From the NCBI GenBank assembly GCA_944472135.2, contig OX235270.1:72549168-72613167 (forward strand): 64,000 bases of DNA. The letters are read 5' to 3'. Positions within the stretch are counted from its first letter, which is position 1, and each line of letters starts with the position of its first letter. The position numbers were made by a program, and so were the translations under genes. The DNA comes from Trichobilharzia regenti. Its lineage: Eukaryota > Platyhelminthes > Trematoda > Strigeidida > Schistosomatidae. The notes beneath the pieces are model-generated. The model worked only from the letters and a program-made list of their open reading frames with translations. It did no database searches and was not told the origin of the DNA. Positions 41,701 through 54,745 of the stretch are shown in pieces.

Positions 41701-44700
41701 AGACTATATCATCTGCATATTCCAAGTCAACGGTTCAAGAATCTTGGGTGTTATGAAGATTAGATTGTTGATTATTTTAAGAGGCAAGACATTTGTATCG
41801 TTTTGTTTCCCATTCATTGAGAAATACAAGAAAGCTTTATGATGAATATCATATACTCAATGCCTAAATTTTTTCAAACTGTTAAAAGTGAATCTGGTTT
41901 GGACATATATAAGGCAAGATATCTTTAATGTTCTTACATTATGTAGTCAGTTATCATTTGTTTCTATTTTATTAATATACTGGTGATACATTCTGTTGCT
42001 AACTATTGTTTCCAATAGCTTCCATTTGACACTTGTATATCGGCCTATTACTTACTCGTGTTACATATCAGACTTTCGTAATGTTGGACATTCGTGAGAA
42101 CTAGAGTAGCCTATTCACTCAGGTTCCAGGTACTGTGTCCAAGGTTTACACAAAAAATCTATTCCAGGTAACTGTTCTAACTGAAATACCATAGTGAGTC
42201 AGCAGTTGTTATTTAGGAGAATTCCAGACACTAAAGACCTGCATTATGAGCTCTGCTTCTGTCTTCCTCCTTCCCATGTCCGCCGATACATAGTATCTGT
42301 CTGTCTGTCTGTCTGTCTTAGATGGTTGGAGGCAATCGGCAGGAAGCCTTGGACCTAGGTTTCGTGCTAGTTGGCACTCGTCAGCAAGGCGTATCTGCAA
42401 CCTTGAAGGAACTCATGTCCCTTCTGAGATTCGGACCCTCGTCACCCAGTGCTGCAGTCAGTGATGTGCACCGTGATGGCGAGCTAGCTAGAATAGTGGT
42501 CACATTACAACCTGACTGATAGAATTCAGCCTACACCAATCAGAGGACTAGACGCATCACACTAGTTACTAGTGTCAAATCAAAATGTCTGTCTGTCTGT
42601 TTTCGACATAGAACTTTGCACCGGTGTGCGGCAAAGAAATATAAGTAACGAAGAACAATGTAGTTTCATTGGAAATCATAGGTCACAAGGAGTGGATGCA
42701 TCTGTGCCATTGAGAACGATTTTGAGCCATATCACCAATTGTTTCCAACCATTGGTTTTTACCGTCCCGAGGACCCCAACCAGAAAGTCTACATCTTCCT
42801 ACGTAGATTAAAGTAAATGTTGTGGATTACATTGACTGATGAGGTCATGTTTTGGTTTGACCACCAGTGGCTCTTTTCCAGTTTGATCCTATGTCAGTTC
42901 ACATTGCCCATTGTCGAGGAAGGCGATGGGTAGGCATGCGTAACACATGTACTAACCATCTCAATCGATGTAATTTCACAGCCCCGTCAGCTGATTTCCT
43001 CTCCTTATCTAGCACTCGACCGAAGCCTAACCTCAATATTACTCACCTTATTATACCACTTAACAAGGGGCATAGGATGCAGACACCTATGATCAAAGAC
43101 AGCTGGTCAGGCTTTTCATGTCTTCCACTTTCAATGGCCATGTCTAGCTCACAGCTATAAAGGAGGACGGAGCGGAGTGTTGAGCAGTATACATGCCCTT
43201 CCATCGATAGCCAACAGGATATCACATCTACACCACAGACGGCATAAACTGGCATGTGCGAAACCAACCCTTTGTATCCGTACTCAGCTGAGATTTCGTT
43301 GGCTGATGGTACTTCCTAAATAAGTGAAGCGGTCAACGTGCTCTACCAATTCACTTCCTATTTATAAACTAGGTGTTGATGTAGTCCAGTCGTGTAACAT
43401 CATCTTGCATTTGGCGAGAGTGAATCGCATGCCAAACATTCGTAGATTGCGGCTCAAGGTGTTTAGAGGACTCTGCATTTTGTCAGCGTCTTCGCCTAGA
43501 AGGACTATATCGCCTGCATATTCTAAGTCAACGAGATCATTCCCTGGTAGCAAGTCAATCCCTGAGTCGCTGAAGTCACTTAGGGTTAAGTCCATTAGTA
43601 CATCTATGATGAAGTTGAATAGAAAAGGGTATAATGGGCATCCTTGACGGACACCGCTAGTCGTCATCAGTTCAGATGACAACTTGCCATAAGCCCTCAC
43701 CTAAGTACGAGTAGAGTGCCTTAATCAGTGCAATGTATTTTCTCGGCATACCCTTTACAGCCAAGCATCTCCAGAGTGAGTACCTCTCGGTCGACAGAGT
43801 CGAATTCCGCCCTTAGGTCAAGAAACATAATGACTGTTGGACGCTGGTAGGAATTCCTATGTTCTAGAATCTGTCGGAGGGTGAAGATACGATCAATACA
43901 CCCTCTTCCTGGTCTAAAGCCTGCCTGGTCCCCTCGTGTTTGTGCCTCCCTAGCACCATTTAGTCTTCGCAATATTATTGAGTCTAGGACTTTAGATACT
44001 ATATTAGTTAAGCTAATCCCTCTGTGATTATCACAGGAACACTTGTCTCCCTTCTTGTATATGGGGATAATCAGTGACTTACACCTACCCAATGGGACTT
44101 CTTCTGATTCCCAGACGCTTACTAGTACCTCAGTTAATGCAGACAGTAGACTGTCTCCACCGTACTTAAATACCTCTGGAGTCATTCCATCAGGTCCCGC
44201 TGCTTTGCCTTGTTTCAAATTGGTGACAGATTTAGTAAGCTCAGTTAAGGAAGGGCGACCTGTGTCTATATCCTATTCAGGGAGGTGTTGGATGTTCGGT
44301 AAATTGAGTGTGGCTGTAGGCCAATTAAACTGCTCCTCATATTGCTCTTTCCAGCGTTCCAGTCGTCTATCCTGGGAGCTAATTATAGTACCATTTTTCT
44401 CCGAGGTTGTTTTACTTATCATTTGCCTTTTACCACCTGTTTCCTTGATAAGCCTAAATGGTTGTCTGGTGTTACCAATCGCCGAAGCCTTTTCCATCTC
44501 TTTCGCCTTTGTCACCCACCGCTGTTCACGGTCGTTTCGAAGACTTCTTGTTAGTTTTCGTTTGAGTAGCTTTCACTCCTAATCATAATCGGAGGTCGCC
44601 GGAATCACTCTTGATGCGTCAATCAGTTCGGATGAGGCGGTGGAGATCGAATGGCTCTTACTAACTTTTGGTTTTAGCTTATTGACAGCTTTTACAGCTG

Positions 44701-47700
44701 TGTCTACAGCTAACTGTATGTTGTGCCAGCCAGGCTACCTCAGAGGAAGTCCTGCTGTCGACCTCAGACACTCGTTTAGCTATTTCTTCCTTAATTTTTT
44801 TTTGATTTTTTTTGATTTACAGCTTGATTCCACACTGTATTTTTGGTACAAGTATGGAATTTTCAGCATGGATATCGGTAGCCCAAATTTTGCAGGCCGA
44901 CCATAGATATCAGGTATGCGCCGGCGTGGGCTCGAACCCCGGACCATGTGCATGGTTGGCGAGAGTCCTAACCACTGTGCCACCGACGCACAGGGACTCA
45001 GTGTCTCGATCTAGTTGGGGATGTAATTGTTTCTCTGCCGTCAGTTTCTTATGTCCGTTTAGTCGTAAGCATAAACGTGCGCGGACCAGAGCGTGATCAG
45101 AGTCTACTCACGTGTTCCAATAAGAGCGGCAGTCTTCTACTGACCCTCACCAACGATACCCTATGGCTATGTGGTCTATCTGAGTCCAGCGTTGATTTGG
45201 TGATGGAGGTCTCCAGGTTATATAGTATAGAAACACTAACTCTTCATTTCCTGTAAGTTTTACTTCATTACACTTGTCTTTTACGACCTTATTAACAAAT
45301 CTTCATTTACACGTCTAGATATATCGTTAAGATTACTTATTTAACGGTGGTTCCATTTCACGATAAAGTTTTTAACATGAGACGTGATGGTACTGCACGA
45401 TTGTTCCGTCGCTACATTTTGTACATTAAGTTGGAGATATGAAAAATAAAAATATGAAGACCTTACAAATCATATTACTCTCAGCCTTTTATTATACATT
45501 CTAGGCGTCACTGGGACACGAGGTATACAAATTACACCTCCTTATGAGATGGATTCGTATCGCGTTTTGTTTAGTCACCCCTCTTTATTTCCTAACAGTC
45601 CTATTCCTGGCGCTACTTTATTTTCATATATAGGTCTGGTATAGGGATCATAGTGAAATAAAGAAAATAACTTAGTGTATGCAAATTTATCACATTACCT
45701 CGTGTAAATATAGAATGTATTAATTCGGAGCTAAGTATAGCAGTTACGGAACCACTCTACTACAATTACACATTTAGTCAGTATACTTAGCACATGGAGT
45801 AATTAGGTCACAAAACGATGGAGTTAATCATATAGTGCTCCTGCTTAGAAAAGGTATGAAGTAACAGCGTTTATCTATAGTCTGTTTGGACTCTAATGCA
45901 AAAATAAGTGAGCAAAGGATTCATTGATGCGACTAGACACAAATTCTTGAAGTATCTAAGAGTTGAAGACTAAACAAGATTTACCTCGTTAGAAAATGTT
46001 TGAGAAATGATAACACAGTTTATGCGATTGACCAGTAAGAGTAGTCGGAAAGCACGTGCACCAACTAGTAGTAGTAAATTCTTTGCAGTTATTCCTCTGT
46101 CAATCTCACCAACACGTACATTATCAAGCAGTTCAAATATTACCAAAGGAAATCATAATAAGGCTTCATAGCTATGTATTTCGCCAACAATGGATATGCA
46201 TGTGGCTGCACTGTGAATCAATAAGTACATCCTTACTAGTTTCAGTTCTGAGGCATGATCATGAGACAAACTGAACATTTGTCCTGTGTAATTTGTAGCT
46301 AACGTGTCCGTCCTAAAGTATTATTATTACTTAACAGTGTACGTTATACAACAAAATAGTGTATACACGGGCTTACTAACTGAAATCCAGTTAATTTAAA
46401 AACTTTTAGGCTGAAAAGGACAGAAAGCAAGAGGAGTATGAAGCAACTAATGCTCTGAAAAACCGTATTCATCGTCTGGATGAGGATGAAGTCGAATATC
46501 TACAAACGTTATCTGCTAAACAGCACAAAGCCGATTTGGAAAAGGAGAAAGAAATCGCCGAATTAGTAAAAGAAGCAAAAGTATCCTTTTTAATGAGCTT
46601 GCTACATTCTAATTTTAAATTTCCCTACATACTTCACCTTTGTGATCCTATTTTCGCTAGTTTCTTGACTTAAAGTAAATATTCAGGCAAATCGACCAGT
46701 CCATGTTTCGTCTACAAATACTATATCTGGTTTGAGCACAAAGTCTTTTTATAATAAAGGAGGTTCAAGTCAACGAGCTCTCATGGCTAGTGCTGTTAAA
46801 CGGACTTCGTAAGTAGTTTTGTATAATTTTATACTTCTGGCTATTGCAGTAGCTTGGATATAGTTGGCCCACAGTCAAAGCGAGCAAATACAAGGACATC
46901 TGGTAAGTAGATAAGCATTTTATTTGGTTTTCATCATTGTTCGGCGTTGTTTAGGGAAATTGAGTTTATACTACGTTTAAGGTGACTTACGGCTTCCTCA
47001 TAAGCTGCAAGCAAAATAAGCACCATGTTAGTAGGGAAATAATTAAATTTTGATGGAGGTTATTCAAATTATGCGATCTAGTCCCCTTTTTTGTAAATAA
47101 GCTGCCGACTGGCTCTTTTTGCGAATTCCTTCTGGCCACCTTAACTATACTGTGCTAACTTGGGGGTTACTCGAACTTGTTCAGCAGTGTAGAGTCTTAA
47201 GGAGAGCTGTCGTTTAGGTCACAAATGCTTAGTGTCATCGTTGTGATTCAATCTTATCGTAGATGTGCTGGTGGATTTCACTGGTTGACTTCAATGTAAT
47301 GTCAGTCGACTTACTACTAGAAGAAATTCTCGTTTATGTAGAGTCCGTATACTACAAAGTCCTTAGGACTGAACACCTTGGACAAATATCTGACTCTAAA
47401 TATCGTGCAACCTACTCGTGTTAAATGTAGGGTAATGATATAAAACTGAACTTCATCTACTATTATTTCAAAGATGGGAAATAAGTTTGTTAAATACATT
47501 GAACACTCTACTTATTTCAGGGTTTGCTCCACCCCCAGTGAACTGGTTGTTGGAAAAATCTTATCATTGGATACGATGGGCTCGTTTAGCATTTGCTAAC
47601 TTGTATTAATTTCGTTATGTCATTTGGTGTCCCATTAAAGGACGTCTTCTGCATAACAATTCGTCATGTCATAACAGTACTTGTCACCGATTATACTGCA

Positions 47701-48636
47701 TTTAGGAAATAGTATCAGTCTTCTTTACAATCGGGTAACCATTTCTTAATCTGTTAACTTTCTGTCTACTTCCAAACGTAACATATATTTGCTTATTGTC
47801 TAGACTAACTAAGAAAAGTCTTCCAAGTTCGGAATTATGTCTATTAGAATGTACTCATATACAAGGTAGTCTGTAGCTAAAGCACATACTCGACAAATAC
47901 TGATAATTCTTCACGAATCTTCTGCACTGCTAAATGATATCTACATAATCTATCCATGTTCACTACGAAGCTGACTAAACAGTGTTTCTTCCGAAATTGC
48001 AGTTTGAGAATAAATATCTATCTGAGCACAGTTGTACAAATATATTCCATTGGTGGGAGTTGTCAGTCATAATTACAGAGTGGGAACTGAATGTCTTATA
48101 TCATAAGTCGGACTAATTGTGTAGGAATTAATGATGCTACCTAATTGTCGAAGAGGAAGTAGGTAAGGCGGACTTTGAACTCAAGAACCGCTGTTCGAAA
48201 GTCAAGTACTAAAAACATTGATACACATCTTCATTGAATAGTTAGTCTATTTCTGTCAGTCACATATTTAAACTATTTTCAAGTTAATTTTGTATGAATT
48301 GAAAGTGATTTATCAATTTTATGGTGTTTACTCTAAAATCCAATTTTTTTTCACCCCACAGCTTCAAATGAAAAGTATCCAATCGATCCTTTGGCAAAAG
48401 TGTATGCGGATGAATCAACTTATCGTAGTATGTCTAAGCAATTGAGTGGATCTCTTGACGTACTACCAGGATTGAGCGACTATTCAGATTCAGACTCAGA
48501 TTCTGAGAAGTCAACAGATTCCACTAGTGACGACTCAACAGATTTAGAAGATTCTGTTTGTACATTACAACAAATAGCGTGTACAAGAATTCTTTATACT
48601 AAAGCTGAAGGTTCTACAGACAATGGAAGTGTATGA
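38703..48636 (+). CDS. PSME3IP1: FAM192A/PSME3IP1 (NIP30) orthologue, complete (right copy)
   Basis: The exons are 38703-38813, 46410-46580, 46687-46808, 46850-46902 and 48362-48636, summing to 732 nt (243 residues plus stop). Animal FAM192A proteins are about 250 residues. Exon 1 reads MPKFISEVDVEARKKIQEDE and ends DARSLYERLQ, the classic NIP30-domain start. Exon 2 continues without phase change into AEKDRKQEEYE and RLDEDEVEYL. The C-terminal exon has the acidic LPGLSDYSDSDSDSE motif. All junctions are GT-AG. Intron 1 is 7.6 kb and full of retroelement fragments; the start of the duplicated segment visible in this window falls within it. Family role: nuclear partner of proteasome activator PA28-gamma. 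Confidence 0.9.
38814..40239 (+). other. Intron 1 of FAM192A, 5' part
   Basis: Starts GTATGTCC. AT-rich, with no ORF or structured element that I can support. Confidence 0.5.
40240..40680 (+). repeat. GC-richer interspersed-repeat-like block with tetranucleotide tail
   Basis: The composition rises sharply over about 430 bp (words such as CCGGTCACCGGCTGCC and GCCGCGCCTGGGCAGCG). The block ends GCCGAAGTAAAGTAAGTAAGTAAG, a short AAGT tandem tail like those left by RTE-dependent SINEs or LINE 3' ends. No second copy lies in the window, so the class is inferred. The 5' limit is approximate. Confidence 0.45.
40930..41170 (-). mobile_element. RTE-clade fragment, part 1
   Basis: Similar to 43155-43375 in the longer RTE copy (shared words GTAGCCAGCCGGAAATCACGTCT-like, CATATGCGAAACGAGC, TGTATCCGTTCTGAGATTTCGT, TCACTCCCTAT). 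It encodes, on the minus strand, the segment after the reverse-transcriptase palm, heavily decayed. Confidence 0.6.
41171..41750 (-). mobile_element. RTE-clade fragment, part 2, with intact YADD
   Basis: It begins with CTGTCTGTCTGTCTGG, as at 42587. It follows the 3'-terminal RTE sequence (TTTTGAGCCATGTCACC, CCGAGGGTCCCAACC, CCACCACTGGCTCTTTTCC) and then jumps at about 41558 to the palm region, where the minus strand reads VDLEYADDIV. The intervening segment is missing here but sits separately at 40930-41170. Confidence 0.65.
41751..42296. other. Intronic AT-rich stretch
   Basis: No ORF or repeat recognised between two RTE-derived blocks. The last part, about 42209-42296, borders a CTGT microsatellite. 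Confidence 0.4.
42297..42319. repeat. (CTGT)n microsatellite
   Basis: About five and a half uninterrupted CTGT units. The same unit occurs at 41178 and 42587 next to RTE 3' ends, so it probably represents an RTE tail. Confidence 0.8.
42320..42586. repeat. Unassigned repeat-like block between CTGT tracts
   Basis: Non-AT-rich sequence enclosed by two CTGT tracts (GGAGGCAATCGGCAGGAAGC ... CTTCTGAGATTCGGACCC). Probably the 3' part of another retroelement. No coding homology seen. Confidence 0.35.
42587..44590 (-). pseudogene. RTE-clade LINE, 5'-truncated and decayed
   Basis: The minus-strand order is linker (KAKEMEKASAIGNTRQPFRL), an in-frame TAG near 44273, then reverse-transcriptase blocks QGKAAGPDGMTPEVFKYGG, IIPIYKKGDKCSCDNHRGIS, DQAGFRPGRGC and MFLDLRAEFDSVDRE. 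After a frame break between 43721 and 43700 come SGVRQGCPLYPFLFNFIID and LEYAGDIVLL. After further breaks come the C-terminal RTE segments (VRSVLLYSCE at about 43170; KEPLVVKPKHD at about 42860). The active-site YADD has become YAGD, so the enzyme would be dead even without the stops. The 3' end is the CTGT tract at 42587. Confidence 0.85.
44793..44990 (-). mobile_element. tRNA-derived SINE, family 1 (intron 1 of FAM192A)
   Basis: The minus strand starts GCGTCGGTGGCACAGTGGTT (A box TGGCACAGTGG), followed by B box GGGTTCGAGCCC, the same body as 20094-20292, and a tail of A runs interrupted by TC. The tail differs from the AAATT tail of the other copy, as expected for independent insertions. 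Confidence 0.85.
44991..46069. other. Intron 1 of FAM192A, single-copy part before the duplicated segment
   Basis: AT-rich with no ORF. At 46070 it becomes identical to position 1 of the window. Because position 1 is the window edge, this is not necessarily the duplication boundary. Confidence 0.5.
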
Positions 48637-49688
48637 GTGATACTATTTTTTGATGTACGGGCTTGCGCTTTTATCCTCTTTCTGGATATTACCTATTGTT
48701 TGTGTGACAAGAACATATTTATTAGTTGACTTAAATAAACAGACTAATTTGTGTATCAGTAAGCAATTGCTTAATTGAATAATTTTTGCATTGGAACTCT
48801 GTACTACTATTCCTCTTGGCATTGGTCATCACTTATACTTTCATGATGTAATTATAAGCATCCGTGTCTAAATATGTGAGTTGAAAACTAAGGGCTTGTA
48901 AATTTCTGATAAATGTCACAATTGTTTACATTACAACTTGAGTCATATTCACTAGTGGTCTGTTTGAGAATAATTGTTTTAGTTGCTAATGACAAACAGT
49001 GGTTTGGGCTCGATCTTAACCATAGTGCGTATATGTGATACAAGATAAAGGAAATATATCATAACATCATTAATGTGTTCATTTCTACTCTGGTATTCAT
49101 CTGAATCGCCGAAATAAAAGGAGTATTCCTGAAGTGTAGTTCAGTAGTCAGGTTACATGCAATCAGCATTCTTGCTTAATGCAATTAGTGAACAAAGAAT
49201 ATTCTTTCAATAAATTCCTCAGTCTCTACTGTTATATATCAATATTAGTTACGTAATAAAACATTGTATATTAACAGTAGATCGTTAGGGCAAATAACCA
49301 TCGTCTACTTTTCTGAAAGTACAACTATCTTTAAGTCCGACTGCTGTTGGAATAAAGTTCAAAGTGAATACGTCAGCATGTGTAGTGTAAAAGTATATTG
49401 TCAAATTGAGGTGAATAACTATAATAGGCGGCGTTAAGGTGAATGCGAAACGAGCACTGTGATCAAAGTTCTATGATAGCAGGTAAGAGTTTTGAATAAT
49501 GTTCAGTATATGTGAAATTGAGTATGCAGTCAGAAGAAATAATCACATTAGAATCTATCCAAGCAGAAAGAGATTAATTAACGTGTTTAGACGATTTAAT
49601 ATTATTAAAATAGTTGGGTGTATTTCAATCCAGGAAAAAAGAGGTGGAATGATAGTTTAACGTAACGGTAACGTGGTAGTCGAATCAG

Positions 49689-50029
49689 AAGTGTAAAGGA
49701 CGATCACCGTCTTGGGCTTCTCGGCATGGGACTACATAGATACATCCAACATACTTTTCGGACTAGTCCAAACTTACCTCTTTGAGTATTAAAATCACCT
49801 AAGATAATGGTATGTGAATGTCTTTCTTTTACCAGTAAAACGGATAACTTCTGATGAAAGCCATTCTTCCACTTTATCCAGGGTGTATTCATTTGGAGAT
49901 TACCAAACGGCGTCGATGACTTTTACTGCTTCGCCTTACTTTTACAGATTCATCTCAGTTGGACAAGACACTGACGGCTACCCACCGGGAGCTAATCAAG
50001 TACTGAGTTTTATGCAATCGTTACACTAA
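49689..50029 (-). mobile_element. RTE-clade endonuclease remnant (right copy)
   Basis: Exact counterpart of 3620-3960, with the GDFN motif on the minus strand. Confidence 0.5.
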
Positions 50030-51098
50030 CAAGTAGATATATATCCATATAATATGTGTGTTTGTTTGACAGTCTGATATATTTTGCTATGTATATATGG
50101 ATCGATATTCCATTATAATTAGCCAATCATTTTAAGACTGTCTATTGATTTGTTCATTTTGAATATTCGCTCACACACTTGTGTTCACACACTTTCGGAC
50201 ATTTATATATAATTTTGCTCTCACACTCTTGTGTGACATTGATTCTCCTGGTGTTTTGGAAAATAGAAGTATCATCGCAAACCTAGTGGTCTTCTGATTT
50301 CCGTCTTTCTTGCGTCAGGACTATTAAATTCTCGACCAGTACATAACACAAGTCGACGAGAAGTTAAGTAATCTACTTAATAACAGTTGAGTGGATTTTA
50401 TAGAGTCACCGTGTTGATCAGGTGGACTTATGTGAATAACCAAACTTTCTGCATGTTTCAATGACAAAAATCCAAAGACGGAGATGCTCGAGTTGTGTCT
50501 ACTTAGCACAAAGTTTGGATAAAGAAAGCTCTGATATGAAGTTAGAAACATGGGTCTAAGAAACTAGGGATAGTGTTTCTCTGGCTAGAGTTGTTAATAG
50601 TGGTTACAGAGTTGTGAAAAAGCGGAGGAACTGTTTGTGAAATAGTACTATTGGTGAGAGGACAATAGGAAGGTAGCAACCTGTCCTCTTCGCATAGTGG
50701 GACCATCGGCCTAAACTTCGATTATTGTGATAACACATCACTGCTTCTTGTTCCTAAGTGATTCTATATACAGGTTGCAGTTAGCGCAGCACATTGTTCG
50801 TTCCAAATTTGACGGAATAATAGAAATCCATACAGTTCTGTTATCCTAACAGGGTCGTTGTTGCTCCAAATTAAGTGAAAAGTCTTCATTGTGTAATAAA
50901 AAAGAAGACACTCAGAGAGGCATCAGTGTTTTCCGATAAAAATAATCGAACCCATCAATTTACACTTCCAGTCGTTTTTCGATGGACAATGAGTTAAATT
51001 GCGCCTACACACACGCGGTGAGAGAACTTTTTATTCCCTTACGTTCCCAGTGCAACATAGGGCTTCAAGCTGGGGGCTTGAAGTTTCGGTGGCAGTGG

Positions 51099-51259
51099 TG
51101 TTTTTATTTTTACGGGATGAGGTTGTTAGCCTCACACCCAACCTCCACTCTTTACTAGTCTTATCGCTGCCTTAGCGAGGTAAAGGAGTGCGTCGACCGA
51201 GGATGAACCCCGGACCACATGCGTGGTTGGCGAGCATTCTACCACTGTGCTACCTACAC
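51099..51259 (-). mobile_element. tRNA-derived SINE, family 2 (right copy)
   Basis: Exact counterpart of 5030-5190, with A-box- and B-box-like words on the minus strand. Confidence 0.55.
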
Positions 51260-51886
51260 ACTGTGAGAAGATAAACGTATTTATTTGTTTGTTTACTAAC
51301 TTGAAAATCAAAATTACTATCGAATTAAGACAATAATGTATAGTTCTGACTTCAGACTACTATCATTTAATATTTCATAAGATTTTGACGCTTGATTGAC
51401 TGTCATGCAAACATTCATTAGCAGGTAAATTGTGGCATTCTGGCACAAATCACTTCTATAGGTTTTGGGTTGGTTTTCCTAATCGGACCCAGGCACAGAC
51501 TTAATGTCACACTACTGCTGCCATATATAATTTTTTCTGAAAGAATAATGAGTTCATCTCCTTTATTTTGTATCGTCATTATTCTTCGTTCCTTGAGTTC
51601 TGAATTGAACACAGGACTTCATCAGCACACCTCCATCACACTCACTTGCAGCTGGCTACTTGACAGATCACAAACTTCCATTTCTTCCATGCTACCCTAG
51701 GACGCCAAACCCATCGATTTCCATTCAGCTACCAATCAACAATCTGCCACATGATATCGCTCAATGGTCACCTCGCATATGTCTAAGGCATATCCAGTCC
51801 CTTCTCCATATTTCCTGGTTAAACAATAGGTTCTTAGCTGGTTTTGTGCCTGTCAAAGTCCCTTGTTGATTATACTTTCTGAACAG

Positions 51887-52189
51887 TCAACCATGTGATG
51901 TTAAGTATCGAGCCGGAGAAGGCATTCGTTGACGGAAATGCTTTTCGTGAAGACAGCGCCAAGTCTCTGAATCATACAAAAGCAGTGACGTGACATTAGT
52001 GTCAAGAGTTTCGGTGGTGTTCGTTGTGTTGAGTCCTGGAGGTCTACACGCTAGTTTTAGAACAATAAACGTCTGTTTTGCTTTCCCTATCCCTATCCGA
52101 TCCTGGTTGATCGTGACATTCTCATCTGTGATGCTCACCTGTAATCGAAACGATGCTGACCTACTTACTAGTCAGTCAGGTAAGTGAAA
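51887..52189 (-). mobile_element. RTE-clade C-terminal remnant (right copy)
   Basis: Counterpart of 5818-6120 with one substitution at 52027. Confidence 0.5.
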
Positions 52190-52829
52190 GAGATTAGTTC
52201 CTTTACATCCTTCCCGTTGATTGTGATTGGTGCTTGCTGTTGTGGTCGGTAGTGGTGGTGGTGGTCATGTATCTTTGTCACATCTATCTTCTCTATGTTC
52301 ACCTTGTTTCCTTTCTTCGCTGCCTCCTCCTTTACCAACTTGTTAGTTTTAGCTTGTTTAAATCGATAGATCAGAAGTTAAACTGCAAACAGTTACTCCA
52401 ACCTACATTAACCTTCGTAAATGAATAAGTGAAGATTGTGTAGAAGTCACTCAGTAAGACGAACGTTTCACTCAATTTGTTTCAGTTAATACTGGCGATG
52501 AGAAAGTCCTTTCTTTGAAAAAAAAACAACAGTATTATACAGCTGAGTGAGTGAATTCCCCGAAAAGAGACTTCGCTGGGCATTTCAAATGCTAGAAAAA
52601 GTGAGATCCTAGCTGCATAAAGGTGGTGGTAGTGTTATTGGACAGAAGTGATTACGTTGAGAAAATGGAAGGTATTCTGAATGATTAAACTAAACTCCAA
52701 TCTCATGTTAATTTCAAAGATCTCAATATAAAAGTAGGGAAACTAATGACGGACTCCCTTAAAAAACTGAACCAAAAGGGAGTATTATCAGCATCCATTT
52801 ATGAGTTTATGAAACCAATATGTTATTCA

Positions 52830-52934
52830 TATATGATATGATTATGAGCAATAAAATGTGCTCGAAATGTCATCAGTAAATATTACTGTATAACACTATG
52901 AGACTTTATCAAAATAAACTTTATCCACAATGAA
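52830..52934 (+). repeat. Short dispersed hairpin-bearing repeat, copy 1 (right copy)
   Basis: Counterpart of 6761-6865. Confidence 0.5.
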
Positions 52935-54745
52935 ATTATACTGTACCACAGTGCACAGGTTCTATTCTTATATCGGCAGGTAATTCGTGACGGATTTTCC
53001 AACACGATTATACGTTGAACAACACACGTAGACGATGGTGCGTTGAAGGTGTTATGCTACTATTTGATGTGATTTGACAGTGGCTAGCAGTCGAATTCGA
53101 AGCGCTCTTTCCGCTTCATTTGCGATTCATCAACTAGAAGTGTATGCTTCCTAGTGGATGATGATGGATGGTGCTCCTACTAAAACTTCTCGGTAGTTTT
53201 AAAATCCAGAGCTTGTTCACTAAGCTACTGAACCACGAGAACTTTGATGGCTAAGGTCATTGAGAAATGAAAACACCCCAAGTTCCTACATTCAAATACA
53301 TGGTAAACTAAAAAGACAAAATTTAACCTCAGTACATATCAGTTTGTCACACTAATTAAATGAAAACAGCCAAAAGTTGATTGACACATAATTAGTACAC
53401 ACTGAAGATTTTCATGAACCTTGAGAATAAGTGCGATGTCAGTTGGGATCACTTTCAAAGTGTGAGAAGAAACTTTATACAAGTTACTTCATTAGTAAGA
53501 AGATATTAAATACACTGACTGATTTCAGTTGCACTGAAAAGATCAACATGTCTAAAATGCAGTTTCTCATCTACTAAGTGGCGATATCAATATTATTGGT
53601 CTGAATGATTCTTTGACTGATCAGAGTTCAGATGTAGAGATACGATGAATTTCCTCAAGGTTTCCCACACGTTTAAACGCCGAACACTAGCAAGTATAAT
53701 TAATACCTAAAGCTTCCTTCCTAATAAGTAGAAATGTATTACAGCAGGAGGAAAACGTGCGTGTTTCTTATCACTCAGTTTAAGTGTTGACAATGTATAT
53801 TTGTCCTATGGACTTTAATAAACACCTGATAGAGATATCGGTTCCCATCAAACAACTAGCTTTCATTCCTCATTTATATTACTACCAGAAGCAAGCGATG
53901 CACTAGTTGTATTCCACTGAAAAAGAAGGGCATTAAGTGCATGAAAATAAGTCAAAGAATATACCAGCGTACAGAGGTTTATACTGCACTCGTGAAGGTA
54001 GTATATACAAAACTGAACTAAAATTGACATGCCACTAACGATCAGGAGGAATAGAGTTATGTTGAAAGTATTAATACCGATTACTTCTTAGTTTACTTCT
54101 GAAAGCTATTGTCATTTATTCACTTAGTTCCAACTTGTTAGTATGGGAAATAATGGGTTGGACAGAATTCGTCACAGAACACTCTCACTACTATTAGAAT
54201 AAGGTAAATGGACATTGGTGATAATAAGAATTATTATTATTATTATCGTTTATCTACTTATTAATTACTAAAACTCCTATGAATAAGCTAACAGGCTATA
54301 AAGAGCTATTCTGCGTTGTGCTTGGTGCGGTATATTGAATGCAAAACCTTTCAGAAATACTCGTTTCACTTATTATTAAACTGGATTCATACAGTACTAC
54401 TGAGTCTATTTACCAGTAGGTGTCACTCAATTCACAATCTGACAGTCTCATATTATTACTAATTTAACCGTGAATGTACTTCCTCACGTCAGTCCAACAA
54501 AACGTAACCCATAGACTATCCAGGTAACTTTTGAGACAACAACACAACACTTCTTTACGATACGACTTGCTAACAACACAGTACTGATCTATTTTCCTAG
54601 CAGTTTCTTCATTCAGAAGAAGTTAACTCACATAATAAATAGTGAGTTGTGATAATGTTAATCTTTCGGATCTGAAATTTCTGGCACGTTTTGTTTTTAT
54701 ACTGTACAAACATTGTTAACGTTGACTGTTGCTTTGAAATTTCAG

